DNA of 64,000 nt from Ascarosepion bandense (taxonomy: Eukaryota > Mollusca > Cephalopoda > Sepiida > Sepiidae). Positions within the stretch are counted from its first letter, which is position 1; every line of letters starts with the position of its first letter. The DNA lies in the NCBI GenBank assembly GCA_037127315.1, contig JBBBDQ010001688.1, forward strand, positions 1,062,501-1,126,500, in the 5' to 3' direction. The notes under the pieces are model-generated. The model was not told the DNA's origin and did not search any database. It saw only the letters and a program-made list of their open reading frames with translations. Both the position numbers and the translations under genes were made by a program. Below, piece after piece: positions 1-11,674 of this stretch.

Positions 1-516
1 AGAACTGTGTTCCTCAACTATTCAAATCCGTAAACAATTTTACATTGGCTACAAAATTGACCTTACACCATTCCCACAATTCCATCCGATCTCATGTAAA
101 TAACACATTGAGATCTTCCAGAACCTATCCATGATATCCTAGTTGATACATTAGCATCAGCCACATGCAAAAGAAGATTTAAAACAATGGAGGGATTACT
201 AATAAAAAAGAGAAATCTTACCCTTAAATCAGTTATGAACACGGTAATAATGTGCTTACCTTGTTCGGAACTTAACATACACAAGACTTTATGCATAAAC
301 TTTACACATGTTTGTTTACAAGTAAAATATAATTAATTCTTGATAATGGATAAAAATATAGACGAAAGATGACGAAAGTAAACAATCTTTGAACATTTCT
401 TATAATTTGAGTTTCAAAAAGAAAAAAATTATACGAACACATAAAAAATTATGAAAAAAAATTTAAAAAAACTTAATGATAATACCTTGTCTGTCATTTT
501 TAATGAAACCTGTATA
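1..516. other. AT-rich sequence, nothing recognised
   Basis: No coding frame, RNA motif or repeat family could be recognised in this stretch. The short open frame on the minus strand near the left edge has no domain features. Confidence 0.5.
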
Positions 517-565
517 AAAGAAAGATTGTTGCCCAAATACATATATATATATATTTACACGTAGA
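517..565 (+). repeat. Microsatellite-linked repeat module
   Basis: The string GAAACCTGTAT, then a TTGCCCAAAT motif, runs into a TA microsatellite. The same order is seen next to simple repeats at about 35122-35165 and, inverted, at 37500-37570. It is probably the end of a dispersed element whose terminus carries the microsatellite. Confidence 0.5.
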
Positions 566-1049
566 TGTGTGTGTGCATCCATGCATATAGGGTGTTCCAA
601 CAGTCACTATTTTTCATACATTTTTCTTCCAGAACTTAGATTAACATATTGAAATTCTTATGTTGTTCAATTATCACTTTAAATTATGCTTTTAGTAATG
701 TGATGAAAATTTATTGGATTAATAAAAAGATTATATAATACATACCTACGTATTATTAAGAGATTTTATTTATTACATCAAGCGTTATTTTCAGTGAACT
801 CACCGTTTATATTAAACGGCATTTTACTTCGTTCATCGGCACTGCACATTATAGAAATTGTACCCCACCGCCATGTTTTGAACCTGCGTCCGTCTTTGCA
901 GGCGAAACCATCGTCTGATCCGGTGAGTTATGAACACTCGGCTACGAAGAGCTTCACAATTCCGAAAGGTTCTGTTTGCCTATAATGCACATCCTTCTTA
1001 TTTGAGCGTCTACTCAGATTGCACTAAAATAAAGTTTGAAGCAAAAAAA

Positions 1050-1138
1050 AGTATATATATATATATATATATACACTTTATAAAAATAACATAAAGCTAA
1101 TAGACATATATATACACATACATATATATATATATATA
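1050..1138. repeat. TA microsatellites
   Basis: Two TA runs (about 1050-1075 and 1104-1138) are separated by a short AT-rich spacer. Confidence 0.9.
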
Positions 1139-1324
1139 GTTTCATGCGTTATGCAATCATCAGGTGGATATTTCAAACTGACAGTTTATTAGATTTGAAT
1201 TTAAATTCACTCGATGTTTATGGGAATTACTCCGAGTCCTGATATAGACGTAGGATAATATGTATATTTATTAATGCATATATAATGCACCTCTGTTCAT
1301 ACATTGAGCACTGTTTTATTAACA

Positions 1325-1329
<5 letters not shown>

Positions 1330-1374
<45 letters not shown>
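1330..1374. repeat. (TAA)n microsatellite
   Basis: About 15 perfect TAA units. Confidence 0.95.
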
Positions 1375-1429
1375 TGTACACCATCATATGCATATTAAGT
1401 AATGTACGTCACTACTCTTACATACCTAC

Positions 1430-1430
<1 letters not shown>

Positions 1431-1469
<39 letters not shown>
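1431..1469. repeat. (TAGA)n microsatellite
   Basis: Nearly ten perfect tetranucleotide units. Confidence 0.95.
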
Positions 1470-1806
1470 CACGTGCTTACGAAAATGCATGACAGTAACG
1501 GTTCTTACCTAATATCCAATTAAACATTTCCAAAGCAAAGAATAAATATTTTAATCAAGTTTGCAAAAATAATTTATATTTATTTTCAAACCACGCTTTT
1601 ACTTAAAGCTTTCAAAATGTTTAATCAATAAAAAGCTTCTAAAATTAGAAAATAATGAATTGTGGAGACATTTCCGTGAATATATTTTCTCAATTGAAGG
1701 GAATTATCTCCAATTTCAAAAGGTACGTTAATTTAGATTTATTCTAATTGTTCTTTTTTTATATTTAAATTGCTTAATTGAATTTCAGTCATAAGCAATA
1801 TTCAGG

Positions 1807-1807
<1 letters not shown>

Positions 1808-1852
<45 letters not shown>
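1808..1852. repeat. (GT)n microsatellite
   Basis: Perfect GT run. It creates false open frames of alternating Thr-His or Cys-Val on the two strands. Confidence 0.95.
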
Positions 1853-1854
<2 letters not shown>

Positions 1855-2100
1855 TGTGCATGAGTATACACATATATATACGTGAATGAAAAAGTGTATG
1901 TGCGTTAGAATTAATGTGGATGAATGAGTGTGTACTCGTGTTTTCGCGCATGGATCACTGTGTACTCGTGCGAACGTGTTTTCTATACTGAGTAGGTGCT
2001 GAAAAGTCCTCGTCCTAAACCAGTTCCCAAAATCGTTATGTTGATAATTGGAATTGTTTTTTCCAAGTTTTTCTCGGCATAACCTTTTCAGTGGCCCCAT

Positions 2101-2126
2101 ATATATATATATATATATATATATAT
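2101..2126. repeat. (AT)n microsatellite
   Basis: Short perfect AT run. Confidence 0.9.
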
Positions 2127-2454
2127 TTCGCTCCAGTCTCTCTTTCCCCAGCCATGTCTCTCCTTTCCATCACTTTCCTTCTCTGGGCACCTCGAGGTGG
2201 TGTCATTGGTTAGCAAGTGTGTCTCGCTAGAATCATTACAATTGATTAGTGAGTTCTCATACTTTCGGCCTTGTGCCACATCTAAGCTACGCTTAGAAAA
2301 TCACCTTTCATTCTCTCGTGCCTCTTTTCCCTCGCTGTCTTCTTCCACTCTTTCTTTCTTTTTCATCATTCTCTCATTCCCACCCCTCCCATATCCCCCT
2401 CCCACTCACTTTCACTTCTATTAACACTCTCGTTCCTTTTTTTATCCATTTTTG

Positions 2455-2707
2455 CTCTCCTTCCTTCTCTCTCCTTTCCGTCTCTCTCCCCTCCCTCTCT
2501 CTCTCCTTTTCGTCTCTCTCCCTCCCTCTCTCTCTCTCCTTTTCGTCTCTCTCTCCCCTCCCTCTCTCTCTCTCCCCTCCCTCTCTCTCTCCTTTCCGTC
2601 TCTCTCCCCTCCCTCTCTCTCTCCTTTTCGTCTCTCTCCCCTCCCTCTCTCTCTCTCCTTTCCGTCTGTCTCCCCTCCCTCTCTCTCTCTCCCCTTTCCG
2701 TCTCTCT

Positions 2708-2745
<38 letters not shown>
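2455..2745. repeat. CT-rich minisatellite
   Basis: A pyrimidine-only strand built from variants of a roughly 30-bp unit, in which CT dinucleotide runs alternate with CCCCTCC, TTTTCGT and TTTCCGT. It ends in a pure CT run. The long Ser/Leu/Pro and Arg/Glu frames on the two strands are by-products. Confidence 0.85.
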
Positions 2746-2748
<3 letters not shown>

Positions 2749-3815
2749 GTATCCTTGCCATAACAATTTACTTACATACCTTTTATCATTTCTTTTTTTT
2801 TTACTTATGATTATCGCATTCTTTCTCTTATACTCAACACTGATTCTTGAAATATTTAAAGCAGCTATCTTCATCTTTATTGTTTTTATCCTAGTCATTC
2901 GGCCGATGTGTTAAAACATATGTAAAAAAAATTACTAAAATTTTCTAAAAATAATAATTGCATAAATAATTTCATTAATTTGTGAATAAGTCCTGAAAGT
3001 TTCATTCAAATCAGACAATTAGTTGATTTTTGAAAGGACTTTCAAATTAATGTCTTTCAACGCCAAAAAAAAAGACTTGCGTAATGTTACTTAATACTCG
3101 TTAATGTTGATTAATACTAGTCCCTTTTACGTAAACATAACGTGAATCGCTGACGACCCCCCCCAAAAAAAGACATTTTAATTGAAATTTCGAACGTGTC
3201 AGAAAGAATTAATTTTTTTTTTTAAATGACAACAAAATTTGATTTTTCCTCTTAATAATAGCATAAACATTTTGAATTTGATAGATAAAACTTTATTTAA
3301 AAGTTTTTAAGTTTGTTGAGTCCTTTTAAAATCATGCAATGCTGTTTTTTCGGCAATTGAGTGGAGGTATCTAAAACATGAAAAAATTTTTAAAGAAATA
3401 AGGGAAGCAACTCTCGTCAGCCTTTCATCGTCAGAAAACGTTTTTGTTGCTGTTGTTGTTGTTGCTATTGATTTTCGCCCGGTTTTCCGTCTCCCGGGAA
3501 AAAAAAAATTCAATCCATATTTGTCCCTTTTTGCATTTGGTCATCTACCCTTCTTTTCTAAAAAAAAAAAAAAAAAAAAAAAAGCCTTTCATTTTTCTGT
3601 CCCATACTCATCACTTGACTTCTTTATTTATTTATCCTTTGCTGTCGGGTATGTGCATTGCTTAAAAATCAAGCACCCGAACATCCAGTGGATCCTACCC
3701 AGTCAACGGTTGCTGGGTAATATTTGAACTTTGAACCGGGCGATCGCTCGAGTTCCCAACTTTAAAAACAAACCTTTTGTCACAACTCACTCTAGTTAGG
3801 GAGGGGGTAAGCAAT

Positions 3816-4106
3816 TCTTCTTCTATGTGCCCTGTCCCTTCAGGACGTAGGCGATCATGGATCTCCACGTCTCCCTATCCCTTGTGGCTCTTAGTATGTT
3901 TGTTCCTGTTGCTCCTGGCAACCCCCGTTCCGTCATCCACCTGATCAGACCCTGCAAATATGTTATCCGCTGCCTTCCTCTGTCTCTCCTTCCTTCTATC
4001 TGTCCAGTCAGTATCAGGTTCTCCAGGTTCTCCTTCCTCATTGCATGTCCCAGGATCTTCAGTTGTCTCTTCCTGATGCTCAGCATCAATTTCTTTTTTG
4101 TTGCCG
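3816..4106 (-). mobile_element. LINE-B fragment (non-LTR retrotransposon 3' end)
   Basis: The minus strand encodes the C-terminal end of a reverse-transcriptase-type ORF2, open for about 95 residues. Visible blocks include LSIRKRQLKILGHAMRK, TGQIEGRRDRGRQRITYL and RDRETWRSMIAYVLKGQGT, ending at a stop and an AGAAGAAGAA tail. Related copies with the same blocks lie near 7.7, 11.7, 46.7 and 57.5 kb. The catalytic part of the reverse transcriptase is missing, so this is a 5'-truncated copy. The clade cannot be fixed by eye. Confidence 0.8.
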
Positions 4107-4381
4107 GTAAGCAATTACAAAGCAAAAATTTATTTAACCATAAAATTCAAATATCACCTCATCTAGAGAATAGTCTGTTTTGGTAGATGAAGATGTCAGT
4201 CGTCTGTCTTGTAAACCCCAGTGTGGACTAAGTTCTTATCGAAACAAACACACACATAAATTTATCGGTAAAAATTTTTGTACCGAATAGAAGGAATATT
4301 GTGTGATCTGATGAAATGAACTAATTTAGCTCATAGAAATTAATTATAATTTATAACCAATGTAAATGACGTGTTGAGTTT

Positions 4382-4386
<5 letters not shown>

Positions 4387-4440
<54 letters not shown>
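4387..4440. repeat. (TA)n microsatellite
   Basis: Perfect TA run of about 54 bp. Confidence 0.95.
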
Positions 4441-4441
<1 letters not shown>

Positions 4442-4629
4442 CATATATAAATTCAAGTTTTACGTTTAGGAAATAGGTATTTCAACAGGTTACTAGAACC
4501 CTAATTGTTCAACCTCAGTTGGATGTAAGTAAAGAATTCTAGTGTGCCGGAAACAAATTTTGGTAAAGAAAAGGAAGAGGTATGGAAGGTTGGTTAGGAA
4601 AGCCCATATATATATATATATATATATAT

Positions 4630-4765
4630 AGTCATCCGCAGACAGATCTGTTTCGCTGTATCACAGCTCATCAGTACGTTAGACATCCGATTGCTTTTAA
4701 CCCAGGATTAAAACCCGACCGAATTGGCGTCAGTCGGCGATTCTACCTCTGAGCTATGGGCACTC
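4630..4765 (-). mobile_element. SINE-C copy, tRNA-derived
   Basis: Read on the minus strand, the head has a perfect pol III A box (TAGCTCAGAGG) and a degenerate B box (GGGTTTTAATCC), followed by a core with GATACAGCGAAACAG. It ends at a TA microsatellite (4602-4630). A second copy with the same order lies at 35216-35365. The head is tRNA-like but not a functional tRNA, because the arms do not pair. Confidence 0.7.
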
Positions 4766-4825
4766 GGTAGATGCGTGTATGTGTACAAATTTAAGTTAGA
4801 ATATATCTGTAAAGGGATAATATCA

Positions 4826-4934
4826 ATGAAGACAAAAGAAAAACTTATCCGAGGCAAAAATATTTGCTCTGATAAAGTCCTTCAGAGGACGAAACGTGTC
4901 AGCTAATATAAGTTTTTCTTTTGTCTTTCTTCAT
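4826..4934. repeat. Fold-back repeat with SINE-like core in the loop
   Basis: A 22-base arm (4826-4847) is repeated inverted at 4909-4934 with one 4-base difference. The loop contains GACGAAACGTGTC, a motif recurring near 36250. It could be a small fold-back element. Confidence 0.6.
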
Positions 4935-5119
4935 ATGAGGTTAGAATTATTTTACATCGGCTTAACATTGGACCGAGACGACTAAATAAATTGCTTTCCT
5001 GAATCCCAAGCATTTTTATCACACGAGAAAAGACCATAAAGAAAATTTCAAAACAAACCTAACATGCAAACTCATAAACCCAACTAAAAGGGAACTGTGA
5101 AAAATATATAGTATAAAAA

Positions 5120-5120
<1 letters not shown>

Positions 5121-5166
<46 letters not shown>
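5121..5166. repeat. (TA)n microsatellite
   Basis: Perfect TA run. Confidence 0.95.
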
Positions 5167-5168
<2 letters not shown>

Positions 5169-5402
5169 TTTGTTTTTACTTATGTGTCCATTTCAGTTTG
5201 TTTTTCTAGTTCTGTCTGTTTATATCTGTTCTAATATCAATGCGTCTGTCTATTACGATCTTTTTCTTTCTATCGATCTGCCTGGCTATCGGTATATCTA
5301 TCTAACTCATTGAGTTAACATCTATAATGTTTTTTGAGTTCAATTGTATTCGTAATTAAATTCGAAATTTCGAATGTTAATATGTATGAAACCACACACA
5401 CT

Positions 5403-5404
<2 letters not shown>

Positions 5405-5461
<57 letters not shown>

Positions 5462-5475
5462 GTGTGTGTGTGTGT

Positions 5476-5532
<57 letters not shown>

Positions 5533-5553
5533 TGTGTGTGTGTGTGCGTGTGC

Positions 5554-5602
<49 letters not shown>

Positions 5603-5634
5603 TGTGTGCGTGCGTGTGTGTGTATGTGTGTGTG
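5405..5634. repeat. Long interrupted (GT)n array
   Basis: About 230 bp of GT with scattered GC and GG interruptions. It is open in several frames on both strands (Cys-Val or Thr-His), which is not coding. Confidence 0.95.
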
Positions 5635-6005
5635 TTTTCTACCGCAATACACCGTCGTCTGACTATTTTTTTCTTTAACTTACTCACCAACCTATCAATT
5701 CGAATTTTTTTCTTGTCTGCATCTCCTTCTCATAATTGGGTTTTTTCTTTTCTTTTTTTTTCTTTTCTTTTCTTTGCATAAAATTTCTTGATGGACTCAA
5801 AAAGAATTTGAAGAAAAAAAATTAAAGAAAAATTACACTTTGAATTTCAAACACCGAAACTCCTGATCAAGTTTCAGCAAATGCGGTCGACTTTTTCAAT
5901 TTTCCACTTTTATTCGTATCTGTTTCCTTTATTAGAATTTCGGTAATTGTTGTTGAACGTTTTGCGATCAGCCAGGGTAGAGTATGGACGTGTTTCTCGT
6001 TTATG

Positions 6006-6009
<4 letters not shown>

Positions 6010-6053
<44 letters not shown>
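6010..6053. repeat. (GT)n microsatellite
   Basis: Perfect GT run. Confidence 0.95.
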
Positions 6054-6055
<2 letters not shown>

Positions 6056-6659
6056 AGGTGGAGTTCTAATTTATTTGATGGTGCGTTAAATCAATTTGGC
6101 TTCTCGAGAATCACCAGTGATTGAAGCTATTAACTGGTTTCACTTAGATACATATTCGTATTGACTTCAAAGTTCATGATTCGATGTTGACGTACAAAAA
6201 GAAAGAAAGGAAGGAAGAAAGTTGTACCTTTATGCCCCGCTCCGTAAAATTACCTCATAATTTTTACTCTTGATTTATTCTCACCAAAAAATATAATTCC
6301 GAATTCTTTAAATTCAAATGCCTAGCGAGTTCTTACTTCCTAACTCGATGGTTAGAATGTTTTTCAAGGAGATCGATTCACTAGATGCCCATACCATAAT
6401 GGGCATAGGGCGTAGCTTATTGAATAACAAGCTTCGTTGTCTAGTTCTACACTCAGAAGAAAATATTTTTTCCAAGCACTCTTTGATAAACCTTTTTTTT
6501 TACTTTATTTTTTATTTAATGACATGTCGTCAGGGTATACGTGATCAGTACTCTCCACATATTCCTTTTATTCATTATCTCTGAATCTCCATAACTTCTT
6601 TGAAAAGACAGTAGAGTATTTTTTTTTATTCACGATTTTGAATACAGAGTATTCCTTCT

Positions 6660-6735
6660 CCTATACTGGTAGCCATCCAAGGCTACATAAAACGGTCTAT
6701 TCTGTTATTCAACTCATAACTGAAGCGGGGAGTAC
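6660..6735 (-). mobile_element. SINE-A fragment, degenerate
   Basis: The minus strand shows diverged forms of the SINE-A middle segment (a TTATGRGTT-like motif, then TAGCCTTGG and a CCAG motif). Head and tail are absent. Confidence 0.45.
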
Positions 6736-7030
6736 AATCGAAAGCAAGTGCAACTTGAACAAGGCACGTCAATTCCATTATCCCTGCCATAACCGTAACG
6801 TTATTCAGCGACAATAAAGTTGTTTCCCACAGATTCAGTTATCCTCTGTTAATACCAGAAAAATACAATTCATATATTTTATTTGATAATGATCCCATAA
6901 CGTAAGAATAGTTTTTGTGGGAAATTCGAATATATCAAAGAGAAAACGTAAATTGCTTCCTTTAAGCGAAAAAATTCAAATTCTTATATTAATACTTAAA
7001 AAAATAAATCGTCAGCTAACCTTGCTAATA

Positions 7031-7336
7031 GATTGATTCGTTTATTTTTACGGCTTATCAACCCTTTATGGGTTTTAAAGCCGAAACGTATTTTGAATTG
7101 TAAGAGTAATTATTTCTTTTGCGAGTGAATATTGCATTAACAATGTTTACAATAATAATGATTTTTTTCTATATACAAGGATTACTATTTAAACCATAGC
7201 TAGGGGGAGTGACGGATTCATGGCTTTCTCAAGAGAGTATCTGTGCGTAAGAAATATAGCGAACCCGACTGGAATTCGAACTCCGTTGTCTGATTTTTCA
7301 TTAAGAGCCGCTATTTATTACACCATCCGCACATCC
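7031..7336 (-). mobile_element. SINE-B copy, tRNA-derived
   Basis: On the minus strand the element opens with GGATGTGCGGATGGTGTAAT and has a B-box-like GAGTTCGAATTCC. It continues with a CTTACGC segment and CCCCCTAGCTATGG, and ends in a tail where CGGCTTTAAA and its near inverse bracket a short loop before GATAAGCCGT. The order matches the copies at 18209-18460 and 27461-31850. No 5S-like segment precedes this copy. Confidence 0.7.
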
Positions 7337-7659
7337 TTGGCGTTGCTAAGAACCACAGTAAGAACGAATCTTCTGTCCGACACATTTTTTTGTTATAATT
7401 GCATTTGTTTATTGTTACTAATCTATAATTGTGCTCAAGCTATATGCTTTATCATTGTTATTATGTATTAAAAAAAACATACCATATACGAGTTTGGACA
7501 CTTTAATGGGACACTAGCTTGTCTCACTAGATAAATTACGAGTAGTGAGCTCACTGGAAGGCGCGTTTGAATATCGAAAGATGCCTTCTAAAAGTTAAGC
7601 AAAGTATTAAGAAACAAAAATTTCGTTAAAAACAAAGTAAAGATTACTGGACTGTTACA

Positions 7660-8055
7660 TAATATCAGCCCTCTTATATATATTGAATGTTGGACAATCT
7701 CCTCAAGGATGAAGAAGAGACTTGAAGTAACAGAAATCTGGTTCTACAGAAGGATGCTGAGAATACCATGGAACAAAGCAACAACAAAGATTTAAAGAAA
7801 ACGGGGATAAGATTTAACATCAGGAAGAGGGAATTGAATGAGGAAAGAAATTTTGGAAAATGTAATGCTCAAAGAAGAGATCGAATGCAAAGGGGTCAAC
7901 AGCAACCACACATAACCCAACTTAGTAAACTTGAGTAAACGAATGGAGAAACAAGAGAGATAACAAAAAACATAATTTATTAGGAGCTACAAAGGAGAGG
8001 AAAATGTGAAGAGCCATGATCTCCAACGTCCTGAAGGAACATGGTACATAGAAGA
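7660..8055 (+). mobile_element. LINE-B fragment, decayed
   Basis: Degenerate copy of the LINE-B ORF end. The nucleotide blocks TGGACAATCTCCTCAAGGAT and ACAGAAGGATGCTGAG, and the terminal CCTGAAGGAACATGG plus AGAAGAA tail, match the copies at 46.5 and 57.3 kb. Several indels break the frame. Confidence 0.65.
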
Positions 8056-8059
8056 AAAA

Positions 8060-9490
8060 GTGAGTTGGGTCCTCACTGTTCTATATTTGTGGTTTTGTGT
8101 CACCACTAAGCTACGCCAAGTAGATTATTATACATAGAGTTCAGTACTTTCACGGTTTCATGTTACCTGCTGTGAGCCTTGGAATTTTGGAAAGTTGGGA
8201 AGAGTAGTGTGCAGGGTTAGGGACAAGCCGTTTCCTTTAATAAAAACACTTTTTAATGGAGTTCACCTAGTTTTTTTTTATTCGGCTGACAGAGATGAAA
8301 CACAGTTGTGCTTTATATGCAACATGTTTCTTTCCTTTCGTTGATAAATGTTTACGACAACGTACTTCCGTGATCTGCTTTGCAAAAACTATATAACGTT
8401 TTAGTGTTTATACATATAGACATAAGTCTTTTCTTTCAAACTCGTCAGCTGATAATGATTCGAAACAGGGTGAGACGAAAGAGCACTCACTCTTTGCTGT
8501 GAATAGGGTTCTTTAAAACGTTATGCATCTATCAGATCTGAATAAACGACGTATGTTTTTTATTTGTTAATTCCTTGTTAAGACGTGCACATTGCACAGG
8601 TGCAGTAGGAAAATTTACACCTTTAGTGTTTAAAACTGAAATCGGCATCTCTAATCCAAAAAAATTCTATAAAGAAAGGTTTTCCCAGTTAGTAGCTGTA
8701 GAAATGTGTCGTAATTTACCTTTGCCAAGCAGAAAATGAAAAGACCAATGATTTTTTTTCCCTTTATCCGTAGGGATTCGATTTTAAATGTTTATTCCAA
8801 CGCTGAGCTTGTTGAAAATGATTAGTTGCAGACGATTTTTACAAACAGAATACGAAAAAAAAGTTAAATTAGAAAAATTTGAATAATGTTGAATTTTATT
8901 TTTATATGAAAGTTTGTTTAAACAACTAGCGTAAAATAAAGATAAAGAAAAAATATAGATATATTTTTTGTTTCTTGTTTTTTTTTTTTTTTTGTTTTTT
9001 TTCGAATTCTTTCAAATTTGTTCGGATTGTATTTTTCTGCAGGGGAGCGGGGATAAGATTTCTTTATTTTTCTTTCCTTTTTCATCAGTAATTATTTAAA
9101 CAACGTTCCGACTTGGCAATATTGAAAAGCTCGATAATTTTTAGAAATGTTTAATTAAAGGGGAAAATGATGAATGGTTAAAAACATGTAATTTTATTTA
9201 TTTATTCACTTGATTTTTTATTCTTTTTTCCCCTCTCTCTTTATTTTATTTATTTATTTTAATAAAATTGCTATCTCACTTCCCCTATCAGTAATCATAT
9301 ATCGATCTATGCTTTAGGGCTGTTTCAAGCTGTCTACGGTAGAACGATGGGGAACAAACGAATTCGATCCTTACTAGATGCTCTATTCATGTGACCTTAT
9401 GCCATAAAAATCTAAATTTACTAAATATCAACTTGGTTTCTCGCCGTCGAGTAGTAATCAGCAAATACTGCATACTTTACTACTGTAGCT
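8060..9490. other. AT-rich spacer, no gene recognised
   Basis: Nothing coding is recognised. A short motif at about 8447-8480 (GTCAGCTGATAATG, then GATTCGAAACAGGG) resembles the core of SINE-C and may be a relic. Confidence 0.4.
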
Positions 9491-9492
9491 AT

Positions 9493-10059
9493 GTGTGGCT
9501 CCCAGTACTGATCTTATTCATTACGTGTGGCTCCCAGTACTGATCTTATTCATTACGTGTGACTCCCAGTACTGATCTTATTCATTACGTGTGGCTCCCA
9601 GTACTGATCTTATTCATTAAGTGTGGCTCCCAGTACTGATCTTATTCATTACGTGTGGCTCCCAGTACTGATCTTATTCATTAAGTGTGGCTCCCAGTAC
9701 TGATCTTATTCATTACGTGTGGCTCCCAGTACTGATCTTATTCATTAAGTGTGGCTCCCAGTACTGATCTTATTCATTACGTGTGGCTCCCAGCGCTGAT
9801 CTTATTCATTACGTGTGGCTCCCAGTACTGATCTTATTCATTACGTGTGGCTCCCAGTACTGATCTTATTCATTACGTGTGGCTCCCAGCACTGATCTTA
9901 TTCATTACGTGTGGCTCCCAGTACTGATCTTATTCATTAAGTGTGGCTCCCAGCACTGATCTTATTCATTACGTGTGGCTCCCAGTACTGATCTTATTCA
10001 TTACGTGTGGCTCCCAGTACTGATCTTATTCATTACGTGTGGCTCCCAGTACTGATCTT
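9493..10059. repeat. 32-bp tandem array (minisatellite)
   Basis: About 17.7 copies of a 32-bp unit starting GTGTGGCTCCCAGTACTGAT and continuing CTTATTCATTAC. Units are identical except at two sites: AGTACTG versus AGCACTG or AGCGCTG, and TTAC versus TTAA at the unit end. Spacing is constant with no unique spacers. Such homogeneity implies recent expansion or gene conversion. Confidence 0.97.
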
Positions 10060-10875
10060 TCTTCGCTTACAAGACCAGCTTCTAAATCATTACTCTACGT
10101 TAGGCGCCCGTTTAAATTTGCTCGAATTTTTTGTGGGCCTTAATTCTTTGAATCTTGTTTGGAAATAAGTTCGCTTCGTTGATAGTAAAATACCAAGGAT
10201 CAAATCCACTAACATTGATTTAGGGAGCGAAATTACTTACCATTGATCTGCGGTTAGCGTTTCTGAAATCGTTTGTTTTTGTTTTTTTCTTATATATACA
10301 TCTGATAGTATTGACATGATATGAGTTAACATTATAAATTATTGAGTATGAGGAAAGGTTTCTCGATTTCTTTTTTAAGAACCAGTTTTTATATTGTGTA
10401 TTCAATCCATAGTTTTCAAATAAAAGGGGGTCGCTAAGAACTTCTGCAGACGTCTAATAGTTTCGGAAGGATAGGAAATTAAACACCGAATTCTTTTTTT
10501 CTCGCGTTAGATGGAAGATTTCATCTAAAGGAACAAACCTTTGTTTTCCTTTTTTATTTCTTTTTTATTTCTTTTTTTTTTTATGAAACTCAGAATACGA
10601 AGAAAATGGACGCTTTCATTTATTTTTCATGAGGATATATGAAGGCACGTTTGGTTGGAATCAAATACAGGGAATTAATGAGGGGATGAGGATATTAGTC
10701 TCTCATAAAAATAGAATTATATAACTTTCAGAGAATCTGTTTATTTAATATTATTATTAACAAGTGTAATATCCGTAAAGAAAGCGTTTTATAGATGAAT
10801 CGGCACTTCTACTTAATCACACGCTATTTGTGTGCTTTTCTCAGATTCAAACTATTTCTACCCAAAATTTAATCT

Positions 10876-10921
10876 CGAATAATCTCGTATCTGTGAGAAC
10901 GCACAAATACGAGATTATTCG
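10876..10921. repeat. Perfect 15-bp-stem hairpin
   Basis: CGAATAATCTCGTAT is followed, after a 16-base loop, by its exact inverse complement. It lies at the decayed left edge of the 44-bp array. Confidence 0.85.
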
Positions 10922-11365
10922 GGTCTTTCTGTAAATCATTATAGTATCTGTGCCTTCTAAGTCGGGCCTCTCTACAAATCAATTTAGTATCTGTGCGTTC
11001 TGACTCGGACCAGTTTCAGATCAATATAATGTGTGAATCCCTATCTCAGACCGATACAGTCTCTGAGAGCTCTACCTCTGATCACTCTTTCAGATCGGTA
11101 TAGTACCTGTGCAGCCTACATGGGATCTGTCTCTTTGATAAGTATTGTATATATGTACTGTACATACAATCTCTATGTCAGATCGGTATAGTAACTGTGG
11201 GCGCTCTCACTGATCTCTGCCTCAGACCGATATAGTAACTGTGTACGCTCCCTCGGATATCTGTCTCAGATCGGTATAGTATCTGTCTGCACTCCCTCGG
11301 ATATCTGTCTCAGATCGGTATAGTATCTGTGTGCACTCCCTGGATATCTGTCTCAGATCGTTATC
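10922..11365. repeat. Decayed 44-bp tandem array
   Basis: A 44-bp unit built on CAGATCGGTATAGTATCTGT plus a CACTCCCTCGGATAT block. The last three units (11230-11360) are nearly identical. Units to the left become progressively divergent and irregular in length. The array stops where a SINE-A copy begins. Confidence 0.85.
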
Positions 11366-11674
11366 GGATGTGCGTTGTGGTGCAACGGATATCGACTTTG
11401 AACGACAAATCGGGGAGCCGAGTTCGAATTCCAGTTGAATTCTTCGCATTCACTTACGCACAAATACCCTTGGAAAAGGTATTAATCTGTCTCTTCTCTC
11501 CAGTTATGGGTTAAATAACAGGACAGATTGGGTTCTAAAGCCTTGGCTGGCAACCAGTCTAGCGCAGAAAGCAATGACAACCTACTGCGGGAAAATCTTC
11601 TGTCCAGTCAGTCATGTCTCTTTTGAGACATGATCATCCAAAGCGTGTATCACGTATGGCACTTAACTGACTGA
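11366..11674 (+). mobile_element. SINE-A copy, full length, tRNA-derived
   Basis: The copy starts GGATGTGCG. The A box is TGGTGCAACGG (TGGTGCAATGG in other copies, a perfect pol III A-box match) and the B-box region is GAGTTCGAATTCC. The head resembles tRNA-Arg sequences of the GTGGCGCAATGGATA type. The body carries CTTACGCACAAATACCCTT and TCCAGTTATGGGTTAAATAA. The 3' part has a CATGTCTC/GAGACATG stem-loop and ends GGCACTTAACTGACTGA. About 310 bp, a normal SINE length. It abuts the 44-bp array on the left and LINE-B on the right. Confidence 0.85.

Noticed and set aside
2318..2914. Ser/Leu/Pro-rich 198-codon frame and Arg/Glu-rich frames on the other strand
   Set aside because: Produced by the CT-rich minisatellite at 2455-2745. 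Both strands are open at once and there is no domain signal outside the repeat.
5334..5781. Cys-Val and Thr-His repeat proteins
   Set aside because: They are translations of a GT microsatellite, open on both strands and in several frames. The same applies to similar frames at 1789-2100, 12388-12981, 23760-24484, 47992-48177 and 56111-56268.
9493..10059. CRISPR-like regular array
   Set aside because: The 32-bp units are contiguous with no unique spacers, and the sequence is animal nuclear DNA. It is a minisatellite.
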